NCBI RefSeq assembly: GCF_036884655.1
Contig: NC_088342.1
Location: forward strand, 16,701,001 to 16,765,000
Reading direction: 5' to 3'
Length of the DNA stretch: 64,000 nucleotides
From: Musa acuminata AAA Group
Taxonomy: Eukaryota; Streptophyta; Magnoliopsida; Zingiberales; Musaceae
Positions 21,867 to 33,052 of this stretch are shown here, piece after piece; positions within the stretch are counted from its first letter, which is position 1; each line of letters opens with the position of its first letter. Both the position numbers and the translations under genes were made by a program. The notes under the pieces are model-generated. The model did not search any database and was not told the DNA's origin. It saw only the letters and a program-made list of their open reading frames with translations.

Positions 21867-23487
21867 TGTTAGGATCGGAGCGGCACTAAGAGGGGGGGGG
21901 GGGTGAATTAGTGCAGCGGATTAAAACTTCGGTTTTAGAAAAATCTTTCGTACGAAAAGAATGGAACTTGAAAAGCTTAACTCGAAAGTGTATTCTTAAA
22001 GTTGCGCAGCAAAGGTAATAAGGAACTAAAGCATGTAAGAAGGTTTGCAGTAATGTAAATAGCAATAATGAAATGCAAACCAGAGATTACGCCGATTTTA
22101 GAGTGGTTCGGTCAAATGACCTACATCCACTTGCGAGGCCCCTCTTCGATGAGGCTCCCACCTTCCACTAGCAAATCTCTTGAAATGGAAGGGTAAATAC
22201 CCCTCTTACAACCTTTTACAAGCAGTTCAACCTCTTACAAATTTTCAATAAGAAAGAAGGAGGAGAACTCTCTAGCAAATTGAAAACAAGACTTGCTAAG
22301 ACTTTCTAAGACTTTTCTCTCAATCAAATGCTTCTCAAAAGTTGTTTTCTCAGCTGAGACTTGAGGGGTATTTATAGGCCTCAAGAGGATTCAAATTTGG
22401 GCTCCAAAAATTTGAATTCTCGTATGTTCCCGATGCTGGCGGTGCAACCGCCCAGCCAAGCGGTGCCACCGCCCAGCACTCGGGTGCTGGACGGTGCAAC
22501 CGCCCAGCCCAGGAGGTGTCACCGCCCAGCTCTCGGGTGCTGGGCGGTGCCACCGCCTAGCCTAGGCGGTGCCACCGCCTAAGCCAAATCAGCTCATTGG
22601 TTGGGCTCCAAACTTGGCCCAAACCAGTCCGAACTCGGGCCCAATTGGCCCCTACTTGGGTTATACGATTAACACCTAATCCTAACCCTAATTAACGTTC
22701 TAACTACGAATTTAAAGACATTTTCTAAGCTATTACAAAGTCCGTAAGTCAAGACTTCTTCCGACGAGCTTCCGGCGAACTTCCGACGGTCTTCCGATAA
22801 ACTCTCGAAAACCATTCTGCGGACTCCCGGCAAGCTTCTAGACTTCACGATTTGATCTTGGCGAGTTCCAACGAGCTTCTTCGGCAAGCTCCGATCTTTC
22901 TCGGTGAGTTCCGCGAACTTCTAACGAACCTTCCGGTGAGCTTCCGAAAAACCCTTCGGCAAGCTCCCTACTCATTCTCGGCTAGTTCCGACAGCATTCC
23001 CGACGAACCTTCGGACTTCCGTCGAACTCTCAAACTCGCAACAAATCCTTCGCGCTTGACTCCAGCACTTTGTTTCGCTTTATGTCTTCATCGTTATCGT
23101 AGTTAATCCTGCACACACAAACCAAAACTCAACTCCGATCTAGACAATTATTACAATGCGAATTGACATTCTGTTGCCTGGCACGTCATTGGTTGGCGCT
23201 TCGTCCGATTCTTCGATGCATCGTCCTCTCTTGCGGCTTGTTGCCCAATCGGCGGTTGACCTCCACAACCCCGATATCCTTGGCGCAATTTCGCTCTCCT
23301 TGGCCCGATGCCCGATTTTCGAAGCATTCAGCCATCCAATATCCTGACGTGATCTCTTCCGGCGCAACGTCAATTCCTCCTGCGTCAACTGTCTAAACTT
23401 GATCGAGTAGACCTGCATCGCTCAAAATGCAGTTTAAATCATAAACACATATCAAGTGGTTTCATCATCAAAATACGAGATTCAACA
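21867..23487 (-). repeat. Left (3') LTR of element D
   Basis: 1,621 bp, TGTTAGGATC...GATTCAACA on the plus strand. It carries the complement of a TATA box at 22369-22376, the adjacent palindrome CTCAGCTGAG, and a palindrome array at about 22437-22582. Confidence 0.93.
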
Positions 23488-26400
23488 ATCTCCCCCTTTT
23501 TGATGATGACAACCACTTGATGACGGAGTTAACCTTAACTCCGGGAGTTTAAACAAACTCCCCCTATCAATATGCCATATTGATATAACCTTGAATTCAA
23601 ACTGAATTCAAGTCATTGCAATATTCATCATGAATACTTGCAACACATCATCATGAACATATGCATAAACTTATGCATATCATGTCATCAACATACTTCT
23701 CCCCCTTTGTCATCAACAAAAAGGAGAAGTACAACTATTCTTTGTGTTTTTAATATAAGTTCAACTCATTGCATGAAAAATATAATATCAAGTTTTATCA
23801 TCATGCAGTTTTGAAGCTAGAAAATTTAGCAAGTATTGCATCATGCTTAGGACATTCAAGCTATCAAGTTTTAGATATGCAAGTTTTATAGCATACAAGA
23901 TAGCACTTTTGGTAATGTTCAAGATAGCAAGTTCTACATCATGCAAGCTAGCAAAATGTTTGAAAAAGTGATCAAGTTTTGTAACATACAAGCTAGCAAA
24001 AATGTCAAACTAGCAAGAGATAATGTTTTACATGAGGCAAGCAAACAATTTGGCAAATGTTACATTTGCATCTTCTCTTTTGAGAAGTGCAATTTTTGCT
24101 TTCATCTTGAATTGTGCAAGCTAGTTAGTTTGCCTCTTTTCATGATATCCACGCTAGAAATTCTTGCTCCCCTTTGTCATTGTCAAAAAGAAGGGAAGAC
24201 CCTTATATCAATTTTCATATTATGACAAAGGTAAGTATCATTCTTATTTTTGCATCATTATATATTCAAATTAAAACATACACAATTTCAATAACCTTAT
24301 TTTTCATGCACGATACCGAAAAATAAATCAATCATCATTAATAAGCATATCATACATGATACTCAAACATTAAAATTTTCAAGCATTTATCAACATGTTG
24401 ATCATGATACCAAACATTCATCATTTAAAGCATTCATGATACACATCATATGCAATACATCACATAAAAAGCATAAGTGTTGCATGCATCATTTTAGCAA
24501 CAATTCGTAGCATTTCATCATATGACAAGATATCAGCAAGTAAAATTACAATGCTAGTTATTGATATCTTAATATGATGCAAACATGGCATATGACAATC
24601 ATAGCATTTCGATTATCAATTTACCATATATTTCGATGCAAGCTTCTTTTGATATCTCAACATAATTCAAATTTAAATATGGCACTTATAGTATCAATTC
24701 ATATATTTCTCCCCCTTTGTCATTACCGAAAAGAAGGGAGAAATCGATGGCCAAAAGATTTTAATCATTATACAAGCCAACTTACAAAATCATGTCATGA
24801 TATCAAGAAAATTCAAGAAGGACATGATGCATTCAATAAATCCTTTTAATAGAGCAAAAGGATTATACAACCAAGGATCATGATTAAAATATATCAATAT
24901 CATAGATCAAGTCATGATTCGTGATTCATCATAAAGGAAATTAATTTTCAATCATCTCATAAGGCTTTTAACGAATTTTTTAAACATAGGAGAATGATTA
25001 ATTTAAGCATGCAATGTTTCAATTAAATTCAAGTCATGAATACCAATACTTTCATATTGTGAGTATCAATTCATGAATACCAAAAGATATTATTTGTGAT
25101 TCCAATTTTACAAGATCAAGATTATGATTTAAATAAAACTTATTCAAATCAAATCGGTAACTTGAAACTCATAATCAAGTCATCAAAATCAATTTCGAGA
25201 TTCACAAAATATCATGAAATCATTAATCTTGATCCAATGGGAAAAGCATTTTTGAAGTGATTCTTTTTTATCTAAGCATGCCTTAGTCATTATATGCCAA
25301 ATCAAGATAAGCATGAAAGTTCAAGACATAAAGGCAAAATCTTATAAAACAGCTAATCAAGCAAGATTTTAAACATCTATTTTCAAGCTAGAGTAAGTCA
25401 AGGATTCAATTATCTTATGTCATGAATTCCAATAGGCATCTCAAATTATCAACATCACATTAAAAATATATTAAAAAAGACATATAGATAAGTGATTCAT
25501 TTGCATCATTTTATTTTTGGAAGATTCTCGTCTTTCATAAATAAATCTAGGAGAACAAAATGAATTAAGGGAGATATAATATGATTGAAGCATTGAACAT
25601 AATTCATATTTAAAATGTGTCTCATGTCATAAGTATGAATCAAGCATTTGTGAAATCCGAAATCATCCTCAAAATCACATTCAATAAATTCATACATGAC
25701 AAGCATAGATTTATTGAAAAATCGATAAGATAGAGGATCGTATTTCGTTTTTATAAATTTCTATTCATGTGATTTGCTTCTTATAAGCATTCCTTTACCT
25801 TTAATAAAACAAGTGTCAATATTTAAGATGGAAAGGTAAATTTCATAGAACAAATCATCAAGTATGATTCCATGATAACATCCTTTTAATATCTTGATAT
25901 TCATCATCAAGTATGATTTCAAAAAAATATGTTTAAGAGAAATCATTAATACCAAATACATGATACACTCATTTATTTTTAAAATATTCATCATGTTTAT
26001 TTTCATGAGATTCACAAGATTGGTAAACTAAATTCATTAATCTCAATAGGATATAAAATTTATTTTCATTTCATATAATTGATTTCATGTGAGGGCATTC
26101 AAATCTTTTTGTGAAAACATGTATCATCATTTAAAATCAAAACAAAAGTTTCGTCATAAAACCGTCAAGACCAAACACATCAAAAATAAAACATAATGAT
26201 ATCACATCTATCATCAAAAGACTATCAAGAAATTCATACATAGATGTATATACACTTTGTCATCTTAATATGTCATGAGAATGTCATCTTAATTCATCAT
26301 AAAAATGATTAAATCAAAAATATGTTAATCCAAAATGAGAGTATCAAATCAATATTCACTTCAAAAACTCATGCATGACATAAAATCATCAAAATACACA

Positions 26401-26628
26401 TGCATGAATTAATCCTAAGCATTATATATAACTATCATCCATAATGTTGCATACATCATTCAACATTTCAAAACATAACATGTATGAAAACTTAGCAATA
26501 TACTTTTCATGATCAAATTTTTAATTTTTTCAAAGATGCTAAAAAGAAAAACATGATATAATTTTTGAAAAACAATTTTTTTTTTATTTCCTATTCCTAC
26601 TATCTAAATTAAGAACTCATTAAAAACT
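23488..26628 (-). other. AT-rich internal region of element D with PPT-like hairpins
   Basis: No credible gene. Plus-strand CTCCCCCTTT-type motifs (complements of PPTs) lie near 23491, 23560, 23698, 24167 and 24708. Several pair with a nearby complementary stretch: arms ACTTCTCC at 23695-23702 and GGAGAAGT at 23723-23730, and TTTCTCCC/GGGAGAAA near 24707-24742. The rest is dense in ATCATGA- and TCAAGAT-like words. The part 25150-25230 matches the post-pol region of B in reverse, so this block appears to be an enlarged 3' noncoding region. Confidence 0.8.
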
Positions 26629-27570
26629 TTAAGTAATTTCAAAATAATTCAAGAGAGTTGAGTTACTTACCTTGTAGTTGAAGCTCATCAAAGCCCTCGT
26701 CGTTTCACCTTTGGAAGTTCTTGATTCATCCTTGGTTGCCTTCCTCTTCTTTGGCCTCTTCCTCCGTTCAAGTTCATTGTTTGTTTTAGATTTTTGTTTA
26801 ATGAACTTATTAAGAGTTAGTGTTCGAAGTTCAAGTTCATCATTGTTCTCATCACTTGAGTCATCGCTCAAGAGGTATTTATTTGTCCGGAGTTCCAAAT
26901 CCTTCCTGTTCTTTGGAAGGTGGTCCAAGTGTTCATTGTGTTCATTATGTGCATTGCGCACCATTTCATATGTCATCAATGAGCCGATAAGTTCTTCAAG
27001 TGGAAAAATATTTAAATCTTTTGTTTCTTGTATTGCCGTTACTTTTGATTCCCAAGCTTTAGAAAGTGATTGTAAAACTTTACTAACAAGTTCAAAATTC
27101 GAGAAACATTTGCCAAGAGCTTGTAAACCATTGACGACATTCATAAAACGGGTGTACATGTCAACAATGGTTTCGCTTGGCTTCATTCGAAAAAGATCGA
27201 AATCATGTATTGAAATGTTAACTTTCGAGTCTTTGACTCTACTAGTTCCCTCGTGCGTGATTTCAAGTGTTCGCCAAATATCAAAAGTCGTTTCGCACGT
27301 TGAAATCCGATTGAATTCATTTTTGTCCAAAGCACAAAACAAGGCATTCATAGCCTTTGCGTTTAAGGCAAAAACCTTCTTCTCCGATTCATTCCATTCT
27401 TTCATCGGAAGAGAAGATTTTTGAAATCCGTTTTCGACAATAGTCCAAAGCTCGAAATCCATAGAAATGAGGAAGATCCTCATACGGGTCTTCCAATACG
27501 TGTAATCCGACCCATTAAACATAGGTGGACGTGTGATAGAGTGTCCCTCTTGCATGCCGGAGTAAGCCAT
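26629..27570 (-). CDS. Truncated Gag of element D (313 aa), intact ORF
   Basis: It starts MAYSGMQEGHSITRPPMFNGSDYTYWKTRMRI in the reading direction, 39 bases after the primer site, and closely matches the N-terminal gag domain of B over about 210 residues. It then diverges to an acidic serine-rich stretch (residues about 235-252) and a basic segment (ERRKRPKKRKATKDES, about 273-288), ending in a short tail. There is no CCHC zinc knuckle and no pol fusion. The ORF has no stop in 313 codons, while every autonomous gag and pol here is broken. The last 13 codons lie beyond a perfect splice-donor sequence (AAG then GTAAGTAACT, at 26673-26661). It could be a structural Gag fragment that assembles with a partner's Gag, or simply a recent copy not yet decayed. 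Confidence 0.8.
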   Translation of the reverse strand: MAYSGMQEGHSITRPPMFNGSDYTYWKTRMRIFLISMDFELWTIVENGFQKSSLPMKEWNESEKKVFALNAKAMNALFCALDKNEFNRISTCETTFDIWRTLEITHEGTSRVKDSKVNISIHDFDLFRMKPSETIVDMYTRFMNVVNGLQALGKCFSNFELVSKVLQSLSKAWESKVTAIQETKDLNIFPLEELIGSLMTYEMVRNAHNEHNEHLDHLPKNRKDLELRTNKYLLSDDSSDENNDELELRTLTLNKFIKQKSKTNNELERRKRPKKRKATKDESRTSKGETTRALMSFNYKVSNSTLLNYFEIT

Positions 27571-27608
27571 CTCTCTTGGGTATTAAACCAAATATGAGAG
27601 TGAGCCTT

Positions 27609-27620
27609 GCTCTGATACCA
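27609..27620 (-). promoter_or_regulatory. Primer-binding site of element D (iMet tRNA)
   Basis: GCTCTGATACCA is the complement of TGGTATCAGAGC. It lies two bases from the right LTR. Confidence 0.92.
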
Positions 27621-27622
27621 CT

Positions 27623-29244
27623 TGTTAGGATCGGAGCGACACTAAGAGGGGGGGGGGGGGTGAATTAGTGCAGCGGATTAAAACTTCGGTTTTAGAAAAA
27701 TCTTTCGTACGATAAGAACGGAACTTGAAAAGCTTAACTCGAAAGTGTATTCTTAAAGTTGCGCAGCAAAGGTAATAAGGAACTAAAGCATGTAAGAAGG
27801 TTTGCAGTAATGTAAATAGCAATAATGAAATGCAAACCAGAGATTACGCCGATTTTAGAGTGGTTCGGTCAAATGACCTACATCCACTTGCGAGGCCCCT
27901 CTTCGATGAGGCTCCCACCTTCCCCTAGCAAATCTCTAGAAATGGAAGGGTAAATACCCCTCTTACAACCTTTTACAAGCAGTTCAACCTCTTACAAATT
28001 TTCAATAAGAAAGAAGGAGGAGAACTCTCTAGCAAATTGAAAACAAGACTTGCTAAGACTTTCTAAGACTTTTCTCTCAATCAAATGCTTCTCAAAAGTT
28101 GTTTTCTTAGCTGAGACTTGAGGGGTATTTATAGGCCTCAAGAGGATTCAAATTTGGGCTCCAAAAATTTGAATTCTCGTATGTTCCCGATGCTGGCGGT
28201 GCAACCGCCCAGCCAAGCGGTGCCACCGCCCAGCACTCGGGTGCTGGACGGTGCAACCGCCCAGCCCAGGAGGTGTCACCGCCCAGCTCTCGGGTGCTGG
28301 GCGGTGCCACCGTCTAGCCTAGGCGGTGCCACCGTCTAAGCCAAATCAGCTCACTGGTTGGGCTCCAAACTTGGCCCAAACCAGTCCGAACTCGGGCCCA
28401 ATTGGCCCCTACTTGGGTTATACGATTAACACCTAATCCTAACCCTAATTAACGTGCTAACTACGAATTTAAAGATATTTTCTAAGCTATTACAAAGTCC
28501 GTAAGTCAAGACTTCTTCCGACGAGCTTCCGGCGAACTTCCGACGGTCTTCCGATAAACTCTCGAAAACCATTCTGCGGACTCCCGGCAAGCTTCTAGAC
28601 TTCACGATTTGATCTTGGCGAGTTCCAACGAGCTTCTTCGGCAAGCTCCGATCTTTCTCGGTGAGTTCCGCGAACTTCCAACGAACCTTCCGGCGAGCTT
28701 CCGAAAAACCCTTTGGCAAGCTCCCTACTCATTCTCGGCTAGTTCCGACAGCATTCCCGACGAACCTTCGGACTTCCGTCGAACTCTCGAACTCGCAACA
28801 AATCCTTTGCGCTTGACTCCAGCACTTTGTTTCGCTTTATGTCTTCATCGTTATCGTAGTTAATCCTGCACACACAAACCAAAACTCAACTCCGATCTAT
28901 ACAATTATTACAATACGAATTGACATTCTATTGCCCGACACGTCATTGGTTGGCGCTTCGTCCGATTCTTCGATGCATCGTCCTCTCTTGCGGCTTGTTG
29001 CCCAATCGACGGTTGACCTCCACAACCCCGATATCCTTGGCGCAATTTCGCTCTCCTTGGCCCGATGCCCGACGTTCGAAGCATTCAGCCATCCAATATC
29101 CTGACGTGATCTCTTCCAGCGCAACGTCAATTCCTCCTGCGTCAACTGTCTAAACTTGATCGAGTAGACCTGCATCGCTCAAAATGCAGTTTAAATCATA
29201 AACACATATCAAGTGGTTTCATCATCAAAATACGAGATTCAACA
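27623..29244 (-). repeat. Right (5') LTR of element D
   Basis: 1,622 bp, nearly identical to the left LTR. The complement of the TATA box is at 28126-28133 and the palindrome array at about 28194-28340. The few differences suggest a fairly young insertion compared with C. Confidence 0.93.
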
Positions 29245-29249
29245 GTTTA

Positions 29250-29318
29250 AAGGTGAATCGATCTCATTATCGTGATCTCATCACGATCCGATTCCCGTTG
29301 TACAAATCTAAGGATATC

Positions 29319-29368
<50 letters not shown>

Positions 29369-29477
29369 ATAATTATAAAGTGATATACGCCAAAATATAA
29401 TAAGCAAAAGAGATTCTGTATCAAGTCACACGTGCAATCACTCACGTGATTGGCTTGCTGGGCACCTATGACTAGCA
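29250..29477 (-). repeat. Right LTR of element C, segment 2, with AT microsatellite
   Basis: Resumes the C LTR after D and ends at CTAGCA. It contains an AT dinucleotide run at 29322-29365. The following CTCAG (29478-29482) is C's right target-site copy. Confidence 0.9.
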
Positions 29478-29482
29478 CTCAG

Positions 29483-30168
29483 CACCCGAGAGCTGGGCGG
29501 TGGCACCGTTTGGCTAGGCTGTGGCACCGCCAGTCCACTGTCAGTGTTAGAAACTGACAAGCGGTGGCACCGCTAGCATCAGGAACCAAAGAAGATTCAA
29601 ACTTTGGAGCCCAAATTTGAATCCTCTTGAGGCCTATAAATACCCCTCAAATCTCAACTGAGATGATAACTTTTTGAGAAGCAATTGATTGAGAGAAAGG
29701 TCTTAGAAAAGTCTTTGCTAGTCTTGTTTTCAATTTGCTAGTGTTCACCTCCTTCTTTCTTGCTAAAAATCTGTAAGAGAGTGAACCGCTTGTAAAAAGT
29801 TGTAAGAGGGGTATTTACCCTTCCCGTTCAAGAGATTTTCTAGTGGAAGGTGGGAGCCTTATCGAAGAGGGGCCTCGCAAGTGGATGTAGGTCATTTGAC
29901 CGAACCATTGTAAAATCGGCGTGATCTTTGGTTTGCATTTACTTATTGTCATTTATATTACTGCAAACCATTTGCACTTTAATGCTCTACTTTTTTGTCT
30001 CCGTCTTACTTATCCCTTCAAGTTAAAACGCAATCGAAACGGTTTCAAATGAAAACGTTGCTTTTATTGTACGAAGTTTCTGAAAGTGTTTAAATCGTAA
30101 AAAGTTTATCGCACTTTACCGCTGCACTAATTCACCCACCCCCTCTTAGTGCCGCTCCGATCCTAACA
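29483..30168 (+). repeat. 3' LTR of element A, second segment
   Basis: Picks up the palindrome array where 1817 left off (CACCCGAGAGCTGGGCGGTGGCACC). It then has TATAAATA near 29635-29642, the inverted repeat ATCTCAACTGAGAT and the usual CCGCTCCGATCCTAACA end. Confidence 0.9.
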
Positions 30169-31011
30169 TATAGGCCCCAAACTGGTTTGAATTTGGAGCT
30201 CAAAAGTGTCTTTTCCCGAATTTTCGGGGTCTTGGCGGTACTACCTCCTGACTGGGGCAGTACAATCGCCTGGCAGCTCGGAGACTGAGTCTCTCGGTAG
30301 TGCCACCGCTTGACAGGGGCGGTTGCATCGCCCAGTCTCACTCGAAGACCGAGCCCAAGCGGTGCCACCGCCTGACTAGGGCAGTTGCACTGCCCAGTCT
30401 CGCTCGGAGACTGAGCCCAAGCGGTGCCACCGCTTGACCTAGGCATTTGCACCGCCCAACTTTCCTGGGAGACCATCTCCTGGGCGGTGCCACCGCCTAG
30501 CAGGAATTTTGGTCTGAATGGGTTGATCCATTCAGTCCAATTTGGGTCTATCAAGGGTCCAATTGTCCCCAGATTAAGTTAATGGGATCACCTCCCATTC
30601 CTAACTTAATCTACATGCTAACTCTGATATTTCTTAAGACTTTTACTGCAACTTGCTCCAGTGCATCAATCGCTTCTTCCAGCGAGCTTCCGACGAACTT
30701 CCGACGAACCTTCGGCGATGCTCCAGTGGACTTCCGGCAAACTTCTGGACTTGTGATGATCCACTTGGCGAGTTCCGACGAGCTTCTTTGGCAAGCTCCT
30801 GGACTTCTCGGATTTGTTCCCGCAGAACCTCCGACGACCGTCCGGACTTCCGTTGAACTCTCGAACTCCCAACGTGATCATAGGCTTGACTCCGGCGTAA
30901 CTCCTGCTGCATGTCTTTCTTTCATCGTAGTTAATCCTGCACACTTATCTCAACATATGGATTAGATAACAAATGACAATTAACTTCATCATCAAAATCC
31001 GAGATTCAACA
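30169..31011 (-). repeat. Truncated LTR J, U3 part (minus strand)
   Basis: Shares U3 features with the neighbouring families (palindromes at about 30235-30500, TTCCGACGA-type repeats at 30680-30860, end CCGAGATTCAACA) but is clearly diverged. Its other part should lie left of the window, because element A was inserted into it. The ORFs at 30132-30554 and 30582-30965 are composition artefacts. Confidence 0.75.
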
Positions 31012-31441
31012 GATAGAATCTTAGAGACTGGGCTCTGAAGGTACCATCGCTTGATAAGGCGGTACAATCGCTTGACATCATTAATTGTCAGTGGCACCAC
31101 CACCCAATCTAGGCAATACCATCGCCCAAACCACCTAGGAGGCAAAGCCTCAAGAGGTTTCATCGCCCAGTCTGGGCGGTGCCACCATCTCACGTGGCTC
31201 AAAGTGGCTGAATGAGCCATTCAATTAGCCTAATTCAGCCATGTTTTGGGCCTAATTAGTCCCTAATCGAGTTAGTAGGAATTCTCCCAAAACTAATTCC
31301 ACTTAAAGTCCTAACTACGATAGTTAAAGCTAAAACAATTACGATACAAGCAATCTAAGTTATCCAACATGTCAATGGTTCAACAGAACTCTCGGTGAAT
31401 TTCCAATGATCTTCCAGCGAGTTTTAGGCGAACTCCCGATG
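31012..31441 (-). repeat. Degenerate LTR fragment L (minus strand)
   Basis: Contains decayed GCGGTACAATCGC/GGCGGTGCCACC palindromes and a U3-like order similar to J, but without intact ends. It borders J (after GATAG) and F (after CGATG). It is the oldest layer of the nest visible here. Confidence 0.6.
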
Positions 31442-33052
31442 TGTTAGGATCGGAGCGGCTCTAAGAGGAAGGGGGGGGGGGGTGTGAATTAGTGTAGCGG
31501 ATTAAAACGTCGGTTTTGGAAAATCTTTCGTACGAGAAAAATCGAACTTGAAAAGCTTAACTTGAACGCATGTTCGTAAAGGTGTGCAGCAAAGGTAATG
31601 AGGAAATAAAGCACGTAAGAAGGTTTGCAGTAATGTAAATGGCAATAAGAAAATGCAAACCAGAGATCACGCTAATTTTAAAGTGGTTCGGTCAAATGAC
31701 CTACATCCACTTGCGAGGCCATCTTCGATGAGGCTCCCACCTTCCACTAGCAAATCTCTTGAAGTGGAAGGACAAATACCCCTCTTACAACCTTTTACAA
31801 GCGGTTCACACTCTTACAAATTTTCAGCAAGAAAGAAGGAGGTGAACACTCTAACAAATTGAAAAAAGTTGGGCTCCAAAATTTGAATTCTCTTTCTATT
31901 GCTTCTAAAAAAGTTGTTATCTCAGCTGAGAATTGAGGGACATTTATAGGCCTCAAGAGGATTCAAATTTGGGCTCCAAAATTTGAATTCTCTTTGGTTC
32001 CCGATGCTGGCGGTGCCACCACCTGTTAGTGTCTGACACTGACAGTGTACTGGCGGCGCCACCGCCCAGTCCGGCGATGCCACCGTCGGACCTCTCGGGT
32101 GCTGGGCGGTGCCACTGCTTGGTTCTCGGGTTCTAGGCGGTGCCACCACCTACACAATTTCAGCTCACTGGTTGGGCTCCAAACTTGGCCCAAACTAGTC
32201 CGAATTCGGGCCCAATTGGCCCCTACTTGAGTTATAGGATTAACACCTAATCCTAACCCTAATTAGCGTGCTAACTACGAATTTAAAGACATTTTCTAAG
32301 CTATTACAAAGTCCGCAAGTCAAGACTTTTTCCGGCGAGCTTCCGACGAACTTCCGATGGTCTTCCGACGAACTCTCGAAAACTATTCTACGGACTCCCG
32401 GCAAGCTCCTAGACTTCACGATTTAATCTTAGCGAGTTCCAATGAGCTTCTTCGGCAAGCTCCGATCTTTCTCGGTGAGCTCCGCGAACTTCCAATGAAC
32501 CTTCCGGCGAGCTTCCGAAAAACCCTTCGGCAAGCTCCCTACTCATTCTCGGCTAGTTCCGACAGCATTCCCGACGAACCTTCGGACTTTCGTCGAACTC
32601 TCGAACTCACAACAAATCCTTCGCGCTTGACTCCGACACTTTGTTTCGCTTTATGTCTTCGTCGTTATCGTAGTTATTCCTGCACACACAAGCCAAAACT
32701 CTACTCCGATCTAGACAATTATTACAAAGCGAATTGACATTCTGTTGCCCGGCATGTCATTGGTTGGCGCTTCGTCCGATTATTCGGCACATCGTCCTCT
32801 CTTGCGGCTTGTTGCCCAATCGGTAGTTGACCTCCGCAACCCCGATATCCTTGGCGCAATTCCGCTCTTGGCCCGATGCTCGACGTCTGAAGCCTTCTGC
32901 CATCCAATATCCTAACGTGATCTCCTCCGGTGCAACGTCAATTCCTCCTGTGTTAACTGTAATCCTGATCGAGTAGATCTGCATCACTCAAAATGCAGTT
33001 AAACATCTAAACACAATCAATTAGTTTTATCATCAAAATTCGAGATTCAACA
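31442..33052 (-). repeat. Left (3') LTR of element F
   Basis: 1,611 bp, TGTTAGGATC...GATTCAACA. At about 31866-31895 a stretch normally present in this LTR type is replaced by a copy of sequence found about 106 bp further on. Palindrome array at about 32006-32150. Confidence 0.9.

Larger units (their letters stand above)
21867..29244 (-). mobile_element. Non-autonomous gag-only copia element D (7.4 kb)
   Basis: LTRs at 21867-23487 and 27623-29244 (about 1.62 kb each, nearly identical), with perfect GTTTA target-site copies at 21862-21866 and 29245-29249. The primer-site complement is at 27609-27620 and the PPT complement next to 23488. The 4.1-kb internal region contains only a gag-like ORF (27570-26629) and about 3.1 kb of AT-rich DNA. 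There is no protease, integrase, RT or RNase H. It must have been mobilised by an autonomous relative, probably Sirevirus-like as in B. Element F has the same design. Confidence 0.93.
1818..29477 (-). mobile_element. Ty1/copia element C, minus strand, carrying three nested insertions
   Basis: The ends are TGTAGGGAAATC at 1818 and CTAGCA at 29477, flanked by CCCAG (1813-1817) and CTCAG (29478-29482), a target-site duplication with one mismatch. Without elements B, E and D, C is about 8.4 kb with LTRs of about 1.51 kb. Its internal region, 15159-20575, carries gag and pol remnants on the minus strand and a primer site at 20561-20575. The LTR termini differ by point changes between copies (TGTAGGG against TATTGGG), so the insertion is old. 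Both LTRs have themselves been used as insertion targets. Confidence 0.9.

Noticed and set aside
26678..27424. A 248-codon plus-strand ORF
   Set aside because: It is the reverse complement of the D gag frame. The gag strand has domain matches, a primer site and LTR context; the plus strand has none.
30132..30965. ORFs of 127-140 codons in remnant J
   Set aside because: Overlapping shadows in a palindrome- and repeat-rich LTR fragment, with no conserved domain.
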